Position numbers and translations under genes: made by a program. From Oscillospiraceae bacterium (GTDB lineage Bacteria; Bacillota; Clostridia; Oscillospirales; Ruminococcaceae), in the NCBI GenBank assembly GCA_016296165.1, contig JAEDJV010000157.1:1-5494 (forward strand): a stretch of 5,494 bases of DNA, given 5' to 3'. Below, one piece after another: positions 1 through 5,494 of this stretch. The notes beneath the pieces were generated by a model. The model was not told where the DNA came from and ran no database searches. It saw only the letters and a program-made list of their open reading frames with translations. How positions within the stretch are numbered: the stretch's first letter is position 1; every line of letters begins with the position of its first letter.

Positions 1-886
1 CAGGTGACATATATCTTCTTACATCCTTGGTTACTTCCTTGGATTCAGCATCGAGATATGTTATCTTTTCTTCTTTATATGTCGCTTCTGATACTATATT
101 GGTAAGAGCTACTGCCACCTTATTGGTAACCTTGTTTTTTGCATCAGTTCGGCAGAGCGTGTAAGTACCTTTTTTCTCAGGAACTCTGATGTCTGTATAC
201 TTTTCATATATATCAAGTTCAAAACAGAAGTTTGACGGTGATGATACTATACCTGCCATGTCAGCATATCCCAGCGGTTTACTTTCATCGAGTTGTTTTT
301 CGACGATAGGATAATACGGTCTTCCTGCAACTGTTTTTGTCTCATAATTATAATTTATACCGGCTGAAAGTGAAAAACCATATTCATTGTAAAGCCCCTT
401 ATCAATTACCCATTCTTTAGATTCTCCGGTAGGTGTTTTGTTGTCTTTTTCATAAACCCAGAGTCTGATACGGCCACAATTCTGATCACTTGGTATATCA
501 GTAAACTTTTCAGGATTATCTATCTTCAAAACATATACCTTATCCTGATAATACGACAATCTTTTTGGATCTCCAAACATAAACTCTTTTCTGAGTTTTT
601 CTACTTTTTCAGTAATATAAGCCTGTTCAGCCGCTTCACTAACTTCTTCTTTGTGTCCGACAGTCACCAGCATACGATTGGCATATCTGAGTCTGTCCTC
701 AATAACACGCCTTGTATTATCGGAAACAGCTTCAGCAGATGCAAATCGTTCTGTTTTCTTAAATATATTTGTCACCGGCTGAATCATAGACAGAACAGCA
801 GCTAATATAATGCCAAAAGTCGCTATTACTACTATCAGTTCGATGAGAGTGAAACCTTTAAGTTGCTTATTTTTTTTTCTAACCAT
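1..886 (-). CDS. PilW/GspJ-like minor prepilin (3' end cut off by window edge)
   Basis: The reading frame is open from the ATG at 886 to the left edge (295 codons, no stop), so the gene is partial. The N-terminus is a textbook class III prepilin signal: a short basic leader (residues 1-11, MVRKKNKQLKG), cleavage expected after Gly11, then FTLIEL with Glu at mature position 5, and a hydrophobic helix to about residue 36. Prepilin peptidase should cleave and methylate it, and it should then sit in the inner membrane or pilus. The remainder is a long soluble region with three cysteines (137, 221, 245). Its size, and its place directly after a short PilV/GspI-like gene, fit the J-type (PilW/GspJ) minor pilin; the prepilin call is firm, the subtype is inferred. 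The start is supported by GAGGG 7 nt upstream, overlapping the end of the previous gene. Codons 3-6 contain a run of nine A. Confidence 0.88.
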   Translation of the reverse strand, partial: MVRKKNKQLKGFTLIELIVVIATFGIILAAVLSMIQPVTNIFKKTERFASAEAVSDNTRRVIEDRLRYANRMLVTVGHKEEVSEAAEQAYITEKVEKLRKEFMFGDPKRLSYYQDKVYVLKIDNPEKFTDIPSDQNCGRIRLWVYEKDNKTPTGESKEWVIDKGLYNEYGFSLSAGINYNYETKTVAGRPYYPIVEKQLDESKPLGYADMAGIVSSPSNFCFELDIYEKYTDIRVPEKKGTYTLCRTDAKNKVTNKVAVALTNIVSEATYKEEKITYLDAESKEVTKDVRRYMSP

Positions 887-893
887 AATATTA

Positions 894-900
894 CCCTCTT
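894..900 (-). promoter_or_regulatory. Ribosome binding site of the PilW-like gene
   Basis: AAGAGGG reads on the minus strand, 7 nt before the ATG at 886. Its first two bases belong to the TAA stop codon (901-899) of the preceding pilin gene, so termination and re-initiation are tightly linked, consistent with translational coupling. Confidence 0.75.
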
Positions 901-1285
901 AGCTCTTAGCAAGCTTAAAATATTTCAGATTGTCAGCATCCATAACTCCCTTGATATGCTCCTTATCATCTTCAGGAATATCCAATGCTTTATATCGGTC
1001 AACTTTTATACTGCCTTCCTTGTCGCCATATTTCAGATTAATCACATCATTCTCCTCATAAGCTGCCTCTTTAACACTTCTGTATTCAACATCATGAGTT
1101 TGCACATTAACCTTATGGTTTACATTTTTAGCTACTCTTATGTTTCCTATTATACATACACAACTTTCTATCAGTATGGATGCAAGTATAACCATAATAA
1201 GCATGGCTATTATCACTTCAAGAAGTGTCATACCCTTAAGAGGTTTCTTCTTTTTCAGATTAAATACTCTATTCTTCAAAACCAT
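899..1285 (-). CDS. PilV/GspI-like minor prepilin, 128 aa
   Basis: This is a small prepilin. The leader is 18 residues long and strongly basic (KKKK at 11-14), cleavage is expected after Gly18, and the mature protein starts MTLLEVIIAM with Glu at position 5 (residue 23). A hydrophobic helix follows to about residue 39. GMTLLEV is the typical start of I-type (PilV/GspI) minor pilins, which help prime pilus assembly and sit near the tip. Two cysteines (42 and 44) lie just after the hydrophobic stretch. The C-terminal part (about 80 residues) is charged and has no recognised motif. It lies between a large K-like and a J-like prepilin, with gaps of 10 and 12 nt, matching the I/J/K minor-pilin set. 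The start is slightly uncertain: the Shine-Dalgarno is unusually close to the ATG, and a TTG at codon 3 has better spacing. The prepilin assignment is unaffected. Confidence 0.88.
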   Translation of the reverse strand: MVLKNRVFNLKKKKPLKGMTLLEVIIAMLIMVILASILIESCVCIIGNIRVAKNVNHKVNVQTHDVEYRSVKEAAYEENDVINLKYGDKEGSIKVDRYKALDIPEDDKEHIKGVMDADNLKYFKLAKS

Positions 1286-1286
1286 T

Positions 1287-1293
1287 CCCTCCT
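1287..1293 (-). promoter_or_regulatory. Ribosome binding site of the PilV-like gene
   Basis: AGGAGGG reads on the minus strand in the 10-nt gap after the large pilin gene. It is a near-perfect Shine-Dalgarno, but only 1 nt separates its last G from the ATG at 1285. An in-frame TTG at 1279-1277 lies 8 nt away. The site leaves open which codon is used. Confidence 0.75.
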
Positions 1294-1295
1294 AA

Positions 1296-3872
1296 TTAAA
1301 AGTTTGCATATCCCGGAATAGGTGTCCATGCATAACCGCCATCTCCGACTTTTACAGGCTCATCATCAGCAGGATTATCAATATAATATGTATCAAATTC
1401 ATTGCTGAGTTTCTGGAACGACCCTGCAATTATTGAACCAAAGCATCCAACAGGCTTGGTAATCGGTAAGTCCTCGTATTGTAGAGTCTCAGGGTATTTG
1501 AAATTGAGTCCAGCATTAGATATTCCACTACCTTCCGTGAATCCACCCTTATTTACATCGACTGTCCCTCCTGGAATACATACATCACCTGTAAAAGTAA
1601 ACATACCATCACTTGTTCTATACAGCACGTTTGCCTTATCAGCAGCACATATAGATATAGCAGGAAGCATCCAGTCATTACTGGAATCCCCATCTTTAAG
1701 AGGATATTTTTTAAGATTAATTGAACTCTCACTTAAGAAGCGTCCAAGATATTCCTTAGACATAACAATAGTATTAGTCTTAAAGTGTACATAGTTATCA
1801 TACCCTGTATAATCTGTGCTTGCAGCTGAAATATGATCTTCATATTTTTTTAATACACCAGCACTACCAGTACCTTCATTTATTTGACTGCTATCAGTTG
1901 GAAGATAGAAAATTATCTCTGCCTTTGAGTCATCAATAACAAAATTACAGCCTGAAAAAACTACATTATGGAGGTTAATCCATAATTTATCTGTACCACT
2001 CGGTTCAACATAGAAATTGATATTCTCAAAGTTGCCAGTAAGCATGCACGATTCTGTAATCTTCGCCTTATAACCATATGTTTTTCCACCAGGTAATGTT
2101 ACTGTATCAGCCTTTATAACACCATCAGCAGCTGCTGTACCGTCGATAGTAGCACTTATTACTCCTGAAGTGCCACCCTTATAAACATAATACCCTGTTC
2201 CGGTGATCAGACCCTCAGACTTATTAATGGCATCCTTATAGCCGCCTTTTTCATCATACATAGATTTCTTTACACCCTCTGTCGTAACAACAACCTCAGA
2301 CAGATCTTTCAAATCCCCCTTGGTAAATGCTGTAATCACCGGAGAAAGAGTCATTTTACTTACATCATATACAACAAATTTATTATCTTTATTTTCGACA
2401 GGGGCCGCAGGGTTCTGGAATAGTTTGTCAACATCTTCTCCATCCACATCAACTCCACTCGCATCTGTAGAATAATACTTTATATCACCGTTGCAGCAAA
2501 TTTTACCGTTTAATTTATCAAACCTACCTTTGTATCCTGCATCCAACCCTACTGTGTCTTTTACTCTAACTTTGCCATTTACATAAATTTTTCCACCTAT
2601 TATAGGATCTTTTGTAAACCCGTCAATATAAAGATCCCCGCCAACATAAACATCACCACTAACATCAACTTTTCCAAGCATATAGAGATTGCCACTGGTA
2701 CAGAAATTTCCGGTTTTAAATTTGTCTGGTATTGCTGCTCCTCTTACCCAGTCAATTAACTTGCTGTCAGTAGCGCTGTTTCCAAGCTGACTCCACGATG
2801 ACTTTGCATAATTTGCGACATCAGATGTATCATACATATTTGATCTTGAAAGAGTATCGAAGGTATTGTAACAATAAATATTTGCGTTTGAATCGGTAAT
2901 CTTACCGCTTTCACCATATAAAAATCTTCCGCAGTAAATATTAACCGGATTTGAATCTGAGCCGGCTTTTATCTCACCACAAAGTTTATATGCACCCTTT
3001 ACATATATATATGGATAATCTTTCAGGGAATCCGTTGCCTGAGGTGTATAGTTCGTATCCAACTTGAGAGTATTATACTGTTCAAAATTACCCATAATAG
3101 AAATTCCATCTCCTTTTGTAAGATAAACAAAAGGATTAGTTTTGAGCACAAACGATGAATTAATTACTGCAGAATTCATCTTAGTATCATCAGTAAAATT
3201 TACAAGCTTTGAATTTTTATTGTTATCATAAATATCAAAATCATCAGCTATGCCAATGTAAGCCGGCGACATCGCATGAAGCTGCGGAGACCCACTACCT
3301 GAATACCCACCAAGAGCTATCAGTCCTCCTCCTGAACTTGATCTGATATTTTTTAGAGTATCTCCGATTACATACTGTGAATATGTGTTAGTTACACCAC
3401 CCTGTACAACAGTAGCTGTTACCTTGATAATATCCTTTTTTGATCCTGTTATGTAATAACATTTGTCACCAGTTTTTTCAGGCGCCTGATCCTTACCGAC
3501 ATATGTAAAAACAAGACTGCTCACTGTTCCAAGACCGTCACCAAGATTTTTGCTATTTTCCGGACCATATGAAATATCTACAGGAATACCCTTTTCGCCG
3601 GCCGCTTCAACATTATTAAGAATCGCCACAGCCAGATCCTTATTTTTATCTTCTTTCAACGCTTCAATAACGGAATCTACAACAGAACGTGCAGTACTTG
3701 TTGTCTGATGATCAAAATAATTTGAATAGGCTCTCCGGCTTGCTTCACCAGCCAGACTGATAGTAGCTATCGTAAGTATAAGCATAACTACCATCACAAC
3801 AAGCACCGTAAACAGGACAGAACCTCGGTATATCTTACGCTTTGTTTCCTTGCCTAACTTTTTCATCAGCAT
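1296..3872 (-). CDS. Giant PilX/GspK-like (K-type) minor prepilin with beta-rich head, 858 aa
   Basis: The N-terminus has a basic leader ending RGSVLFTVLVVMVV: Gly17 is the expected cleavage site and residues 18-41 are strongly hydrophobic, like the PilX N-terminal family. Mature position 5 is Thr22, not Glu, as is known for K-type (GspK) tip pilins. Residues 42-170 form a stalk-like section ending in a beta strand (ITATV...TYSQYV type) seen in PilX-like proteins. A Gly/Ser-rich linker spans 178-197. Beyond it lies a long beta-rich region; residues 393-439 hold short repeated strands with Gly turns (GNLYMLG, GDVYVGG, GDLYIDG, GKIYVNG), suggesting a beta-solenoid. There are 12 cysteines, all outside the membrane helix. 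Known K-type pilins are much smaller. The likely role is a tip subunit, possibly the pilus adhesin; that is inference. The ATG at 3872 has AAGGA 5 nt upstream; the ATG at 3866 is an alternative with 11-nt spacing. Confidence 0.85.
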   Translation of the reverse strand: MLMKKLGKETKRKIYRGSVLFTVLVVMVVMLILTIATISLAGEASRRAYSNYFDHQTTSTARSVVDSVIEALKEDKNKDLAVAILNNVEAAGEKGIPVDISYGPENSKNLGDGLGTVSSLVFTYVGKDQAPEKTGDKCYYITGSKKDIIKVTATVVQGGVTNTYSQYVIGDTLKNIRSSSGGGLIALGGYSGSGSPQLHAMSPAYIGIADDFDIYDNNKNSKLVNFTDDTKMNSAVINSSFVLKTNPFVYLTKGDGISIMGNFEQYNTLKLDTNYTPQATDSLKDYPYIYVKGAYKLCGEIKAGSDSNPVNIYCGRFLYGESGKITDSNANIYCYNTFDTLSRSNMYDTSDVANYAKSSWSQLGNSATDSKLIDWVRGAAIPDKFKTGNFCTSGNLYMLGKVDVSGDVYVGGDLYIDGFTKDPIIGGKIYVNGKVRVKDTVGLDAGYKGRFDKLNGKICCNGDIKYYSTDASGVDVDGEDVDKLFQNPAAPVENKDNKFVVYDVSKMTLSPVITAFTKGDLKDLSEVVVTTEGVKKSMYDEKGGYKDAINKSEGLITGTGYYVYKGGTSGVISATIDGTAAADGVIKADTVTLPGGKTYGYKAKITESCMLTGNFENINFYVEPSGTDKLWINLHNVVFSGCNFVIDDSKAEIIFYLPTDSSQINEGTGSAGVLKKYEDHISAASTDYTGYDNYVHFKTNTIVMSKEYLGRFLSESSINLKKYPLKDGDSSNDWMLPAISICAADKANVLYRTSDGMFTFTGDVCIPGGTVDVNKGGFTEGSGISNAGLNFKYPETLQYEDLPITKPVGCFGSIIAGSFQKLSNEFDTYYIDNPADDEPVKVGDGGYAWTPIPGYANF

Positions 3873-3877
3873 ACCAT

Positions 3878-3884
3878 TCCTTTC
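3878..3884 (-). promoter_or_regulatory. Ribosome binding site of the large prepilin gene
   Basis: GAAAGGA reads on the minus strand, 5 nt before the ATG at 3872 and 11 nt before the second in-frame ATG at 3866. The spacing favours the upstream start. The choice changes only two leader residues, which are removed on processing. Confidence 0.65.
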
Positions 3885-3903
3885 TAATATATTTTACATT
3901 TTT

Positions 3904-3930
3904 AGGGAGACCGCTAAAGACAATCTCCCT
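3904..3930 (-). other. Intercistronic stem-loop between pilO-like and large pilin genes
   Basis: On the minus strand AGGGAGATTG and CGGTCTCCCT pair over 10 bp (8 Watson-Crick pairs and 2 adjacent T-G wobbles) around a 7-nt loop, TCTTTAG. It sits in the only sizeable gap of the string (3873-3947, 75 nt), beginning 17 nt after the PilO stop codon. The bases after it in the transcript are A-rich (AAAAATG), not U-rich, so it lacks the tail of an intrinsic terminator. It could stabilise or define processing of the mRNA between the assembly genes and the pilin genes. No convincing promoter was seen in the gap. Confidence 0.5.
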
Positions 3931-3947
3931 TGATTAAAATGCTAAAA

Positions 3948-4703
3948 TCAATTTTCAAACTTTGGTTCCTCAATTTGCTGCATTGTGTAGAACGAGAATG
4001 AAACAGTACCGGTTGAATATCCGGAATCATCAGGTATCTCAGACAATGCACCAAAATTATAGTCATCAATAGTAACTGCCGTAATTCTTAAACCTGTATT
4101 ACTTGCCTTAAGTTCATCTTCAAGCTTAAGTAATGACTCTTTGGTAAACTTCATACCAATCGTAGTTGTATGGAGCTCTACCTTCTGATTCTCAAGTGCT
4201 TTCATATGCACTGCATTTAAAACCTTATTATACAGCACCTCATCCTCAGTTTTGAGAAGATCACCATTTGTATCTGCAGCCTCAAGTATAGGATATGTAA
4301 TAACTGAAGGTGTGTAGTAGTAGAACGGAATCTCAGAAACTGACTTGTTTTCGATACTAAAATCGCCCATAACCATAAGTGTATTTTTTGTATCTTTGTA
4401 AGGAGCCTTGTTAATTACCTCTTCAATGTACTTATCAACTTCAAAATTTTCTCTTGATACAGTAAAAATCTCATAGATTCCCTTTGATTCGTTATATACC
4501 TTGGTAATATTTGCTTCGATCTTCGGAATCTGTTCGATAAGGTGTTTCGTGTTATCGTATTTAACCTGAATATCTGCCTTTTGTGCTTCATGTGTTTCAA
4601 TGTTAGCTCTAAGGAGTTTTATTGGCCATGCTACAAAAATAATTATTATACATACAACCAGCAGAACAATAACTCCTATCTTTTCTCTATAGCTTAATTT
4701 CAT
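3948..4703 (-). CDS. pilO: PilO-like type IV pilus inner-membrane alignment protein, 251 aa
   Basis: The architecture is that of PilO: a short basic cytoplasmic start (MKLSYREK), one membrane helix at about residues 9-27 (IGVIVLLVVCIIIIFVAWP), a predicted coiled coil at about 30-72 (ETHEAQKADIQ... KIEANITKVYNES), then an extracytoplasmic domain. The C-terminal part, about 165-251, alternates strands and a helix (VELHTTTIGMKF, ESLLKLEDELKAS, LRITAVTIDDYNF, TGTVSFSFY), as in the ferredoxin-like fold of PilO. In known systems PilO pairs with PilN through the coiled coils and ferredoxin-like domains and links the PilM/motor layer to the pilus. It starts 3 nt after the PilN-like stop, which fits obligate partners made together. 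At 251 residues it is somewhat longer than typical PilO. Primary sequence conservation in this family is low, so the call rests on architecture and context. Confidence 0.82.
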   Translation of the reverse strand: MKLSYREKIGVIVLLVVCIIIIFVAWPIKLLRANIETHEAQKADIQVKYDNTKHLIEQIPKIEANITKVYNESKGIYEIFTVSRENFEVDKYIEEVINKAPYKDTKNTLMVMGDFSIENKSVSEIPFYYYTPSVITYPILEAADTNGDLLKTEDEVLYNKVLNAVHMKALENQKVELHTTTIGMKFTKESLLKLEDELKASNTGLRITAVTIDDYNFGALSEIPDDSGYSTGTVSFSFYTMQQIEEPKFEN

Positions 4704-4706
4704 ATA

Positions 4707-5494
4707 TTACTCCTCCGTTCCAGTTTCTGCTTCTTCAACAGTTTCTGATGAAGCTAATTCATCAAAACCGTTTACCGGACTCTTAATTGAAATTGTGATG
4801 GAAGAAGAAACAGTCTTTTCCTCTTTCTGATCAACAATTACAGCTGCTGATTCCGGTGTGCTTCCCACAAAACTCGTTACCTGTGCATCACCAACAGTAT
4901 AACCATTATACTGAACTGCGGAAAACATCTCTTCTTTCTGAAGATTTTCAACAAAAGCAGCCGGGAACAACGGAGCTGGTTCTGTACCATAAGGCATACT
5001 ATACTCAAATGTAACAACACCGTTTTCATAGTCAAACTTATTTATTGTAAAATTGTTACCTACTGTGTTTTTGGAATCATATTTTAAGTCAGGAACGCCT
5101 GCCTTAACCTGTTCTACAGTAACACTAACAATTTCTTCAACTTTGTTGTAAACAGCACTTTCTATGTATGGTCTTGTTTTAAGTGCATCACTTGCCAGCG
5201 TAGCCGTTCTCTGATATTCCATAACTTGTGTCTGAAGTTCAAGTCTCTTCAAGCGTTTATCCAGATCCGCCTTCGTCTGAGGATCTTCAAGATAAGCATT
5301 CATTTCACTTATATCTTTTTTTAATGAAGCGTCCTTTATAGCAAGAATACCAGTAAAAGCACCTAATAAAATAGTAGGAACAAGAACACTAACCGCAAGA
5401 ATAATCGGATATGAACTGTCTGACTTTACCTTATCAGATATCATACCTGTTGTTCCGCCAAATTCGAGAAGGTTAATCTTTTCTGTTACCTTGT
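4707..5494 (-). CDS. pilN: PilN-like type IV pilus inner-membrane protein (5' end beyond window)
   Basis: A frame ending at TAA 4709-4707 is open to the right edge. An ATG at 5444 would give 245 residues, but the 16 in-frame codons before it read KVTEKINLLEFGGTTG. INLL close to the N-terminus is the hallmark by which PilN docks onto cytoplasmic PilM, so the real start lies at or beyond 5494 and the protein has at least 261 residues. Numbered from the 5444 Met, a membrane helix spans about 12-34, a coiled coil about 35-85, and an extracytoplasmic alpha/beta region about 95-222, the PilN layout. The last 18 residues are glutamate-rich (SSETVEEAETGTEE) and look disordered. It is followed 3 nt later by a PilO-like gene, strongly supporting the pair. 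PilM should precede it; a PilM-PilN fusion cannot be excluded from this window. Confidence 0.82.
   Translation of the reverse strand, partial: KVTEKINLLEFGGTTGMISDKVKSDSSYPIILAVSVLVPTILLGAFTGILAIKDASLKKDISEMNAYLEDPQTKADLDKRLKRLELQTQVMEYQRTATLASDALKTRPYIESAVYNKVEEIVSVTVEQVKAGVPDLKYDSKNTVGNNFTINKFDYENGVVTFEYSMPYGTEPAPLFPAAFVENLQKEEMFSAVQYNGYTVGDAQVTSFVGSTPESAAVIVDQKEEKTVSSSITISIKSPVNGFDELASSETVEEAETGTEE
4710..4716 (-). promoter_or_regulatory. Ribosome binding site of the PilO-like gene
   Basis: GGAGGAG reads on the minus strand within the last codons of the PilN-like gene, immediately before its TAA (4709-4707) and 6 nt before the PilO ATG at 4703. The arrangement suggests translational coupling of the two partners. 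Confidence 0.8.

Noticed and set aside
100..230. Immunoglobulin-like module in the PilW-like protein (GTYTLCRTDAKN)
   Set aside because: The short GTYTLC stretch resembles an Ig-like strand, but no full domain pattern could be followed, and the gene is truncated by the window.
863..1321. Plus-strand open frame of 152 codons
   Set aside because: It lies antisense across the PilV-like gene and the flanking ends, has hydrophobic low-complexity composition from reversed pilin codons, no ribosome binding site, and no family resemblance.
1402..1794. Plus-strand open frame of 130 codons
   Set aside because: It is antisense within the large pilin gene, whose own frame has a clear prepilin N-terminus and a good ribosome binding site.
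3904..3930. Intrinsic terminator
   Set aside because: The hairpin is followed by A-rich sequence in the minus-strand transcript and no T run in either direction.
3886..3947. Promoter for the pilin genes
   Set aside because: TATATT/TAAAAT-like hexamers exist, but no acceptable -35 element lies at 16-18 nt; such hexamers are expected by chance in AT-rich DNA.
4415..4600. Minus-strand open frame of 61 codons
   Set aside because: It is an alternative frame inside the PilO-like gene, highly Arg/Lys-rich, with no start signal.
1..5494. Mobile element, CRISPR array, tRNA or rRNA
   Set aside because: No direct repeats with spacers, terminal inverted repeats, transposase motifs or structured RNA signatures were seen; nearly all bases are explained by the pilus genes.

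Overview
This 5.5 kb, AT-rich window carries one gene string, entirely on the minus strand, that reads as part of a type IV pilus (T4P) operon. The AT-rich composition, strong GGAGG-type ribosome binding sites, lysine-rich prepilin leaders and a pilN-pilO-minor pilin order suggest a Bacillota/Clostridia host, perhaps Lachnospiraceae-like. That assignment is inference; no taxonomic marker is present.

In the direction of transcription (right to left) the layout is: (1) a PilN-like inner-membrane alignment protein whose 5' end lies beyond the right edge; (2) a PilO-like partner, 3 nt downstream; (3) a 75-nt gap with a 10-bp stem-loop; (4) an 858-residue PilX/GspK-like prepilin with a very large beta-rich extracellular region; (5) a 128-residue PilV/GspI-like minor prepilin, 10 nt downstream; (6) a PilW/GspJ-like minor prepilin, 12 nt downstream, which runs off the left edge after 295 codons. 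The first 886 bases and the last 50 bases are therefore coding, as the cut-off ends of genes. No promoter, intrinsic terminator, RNA gene, mobile element or CRISPR array was found.

From what is known of T4P, PilN and PilO form the membrane-spanning link between cytoplasmic PilM with its motor and the growing pilus. The three pilin-like proteins (K-, I- and J-type in type II secretion nomenclature) would form the priming or tip complex. The K-type protein lacks the Glu5 found in the other two, as expected for a tip subunit, and carries a mature region of about 841 residues. The most interesting feature is this giant putative tip pilin, which may serve as the adhesive or sensory head of the pilus.
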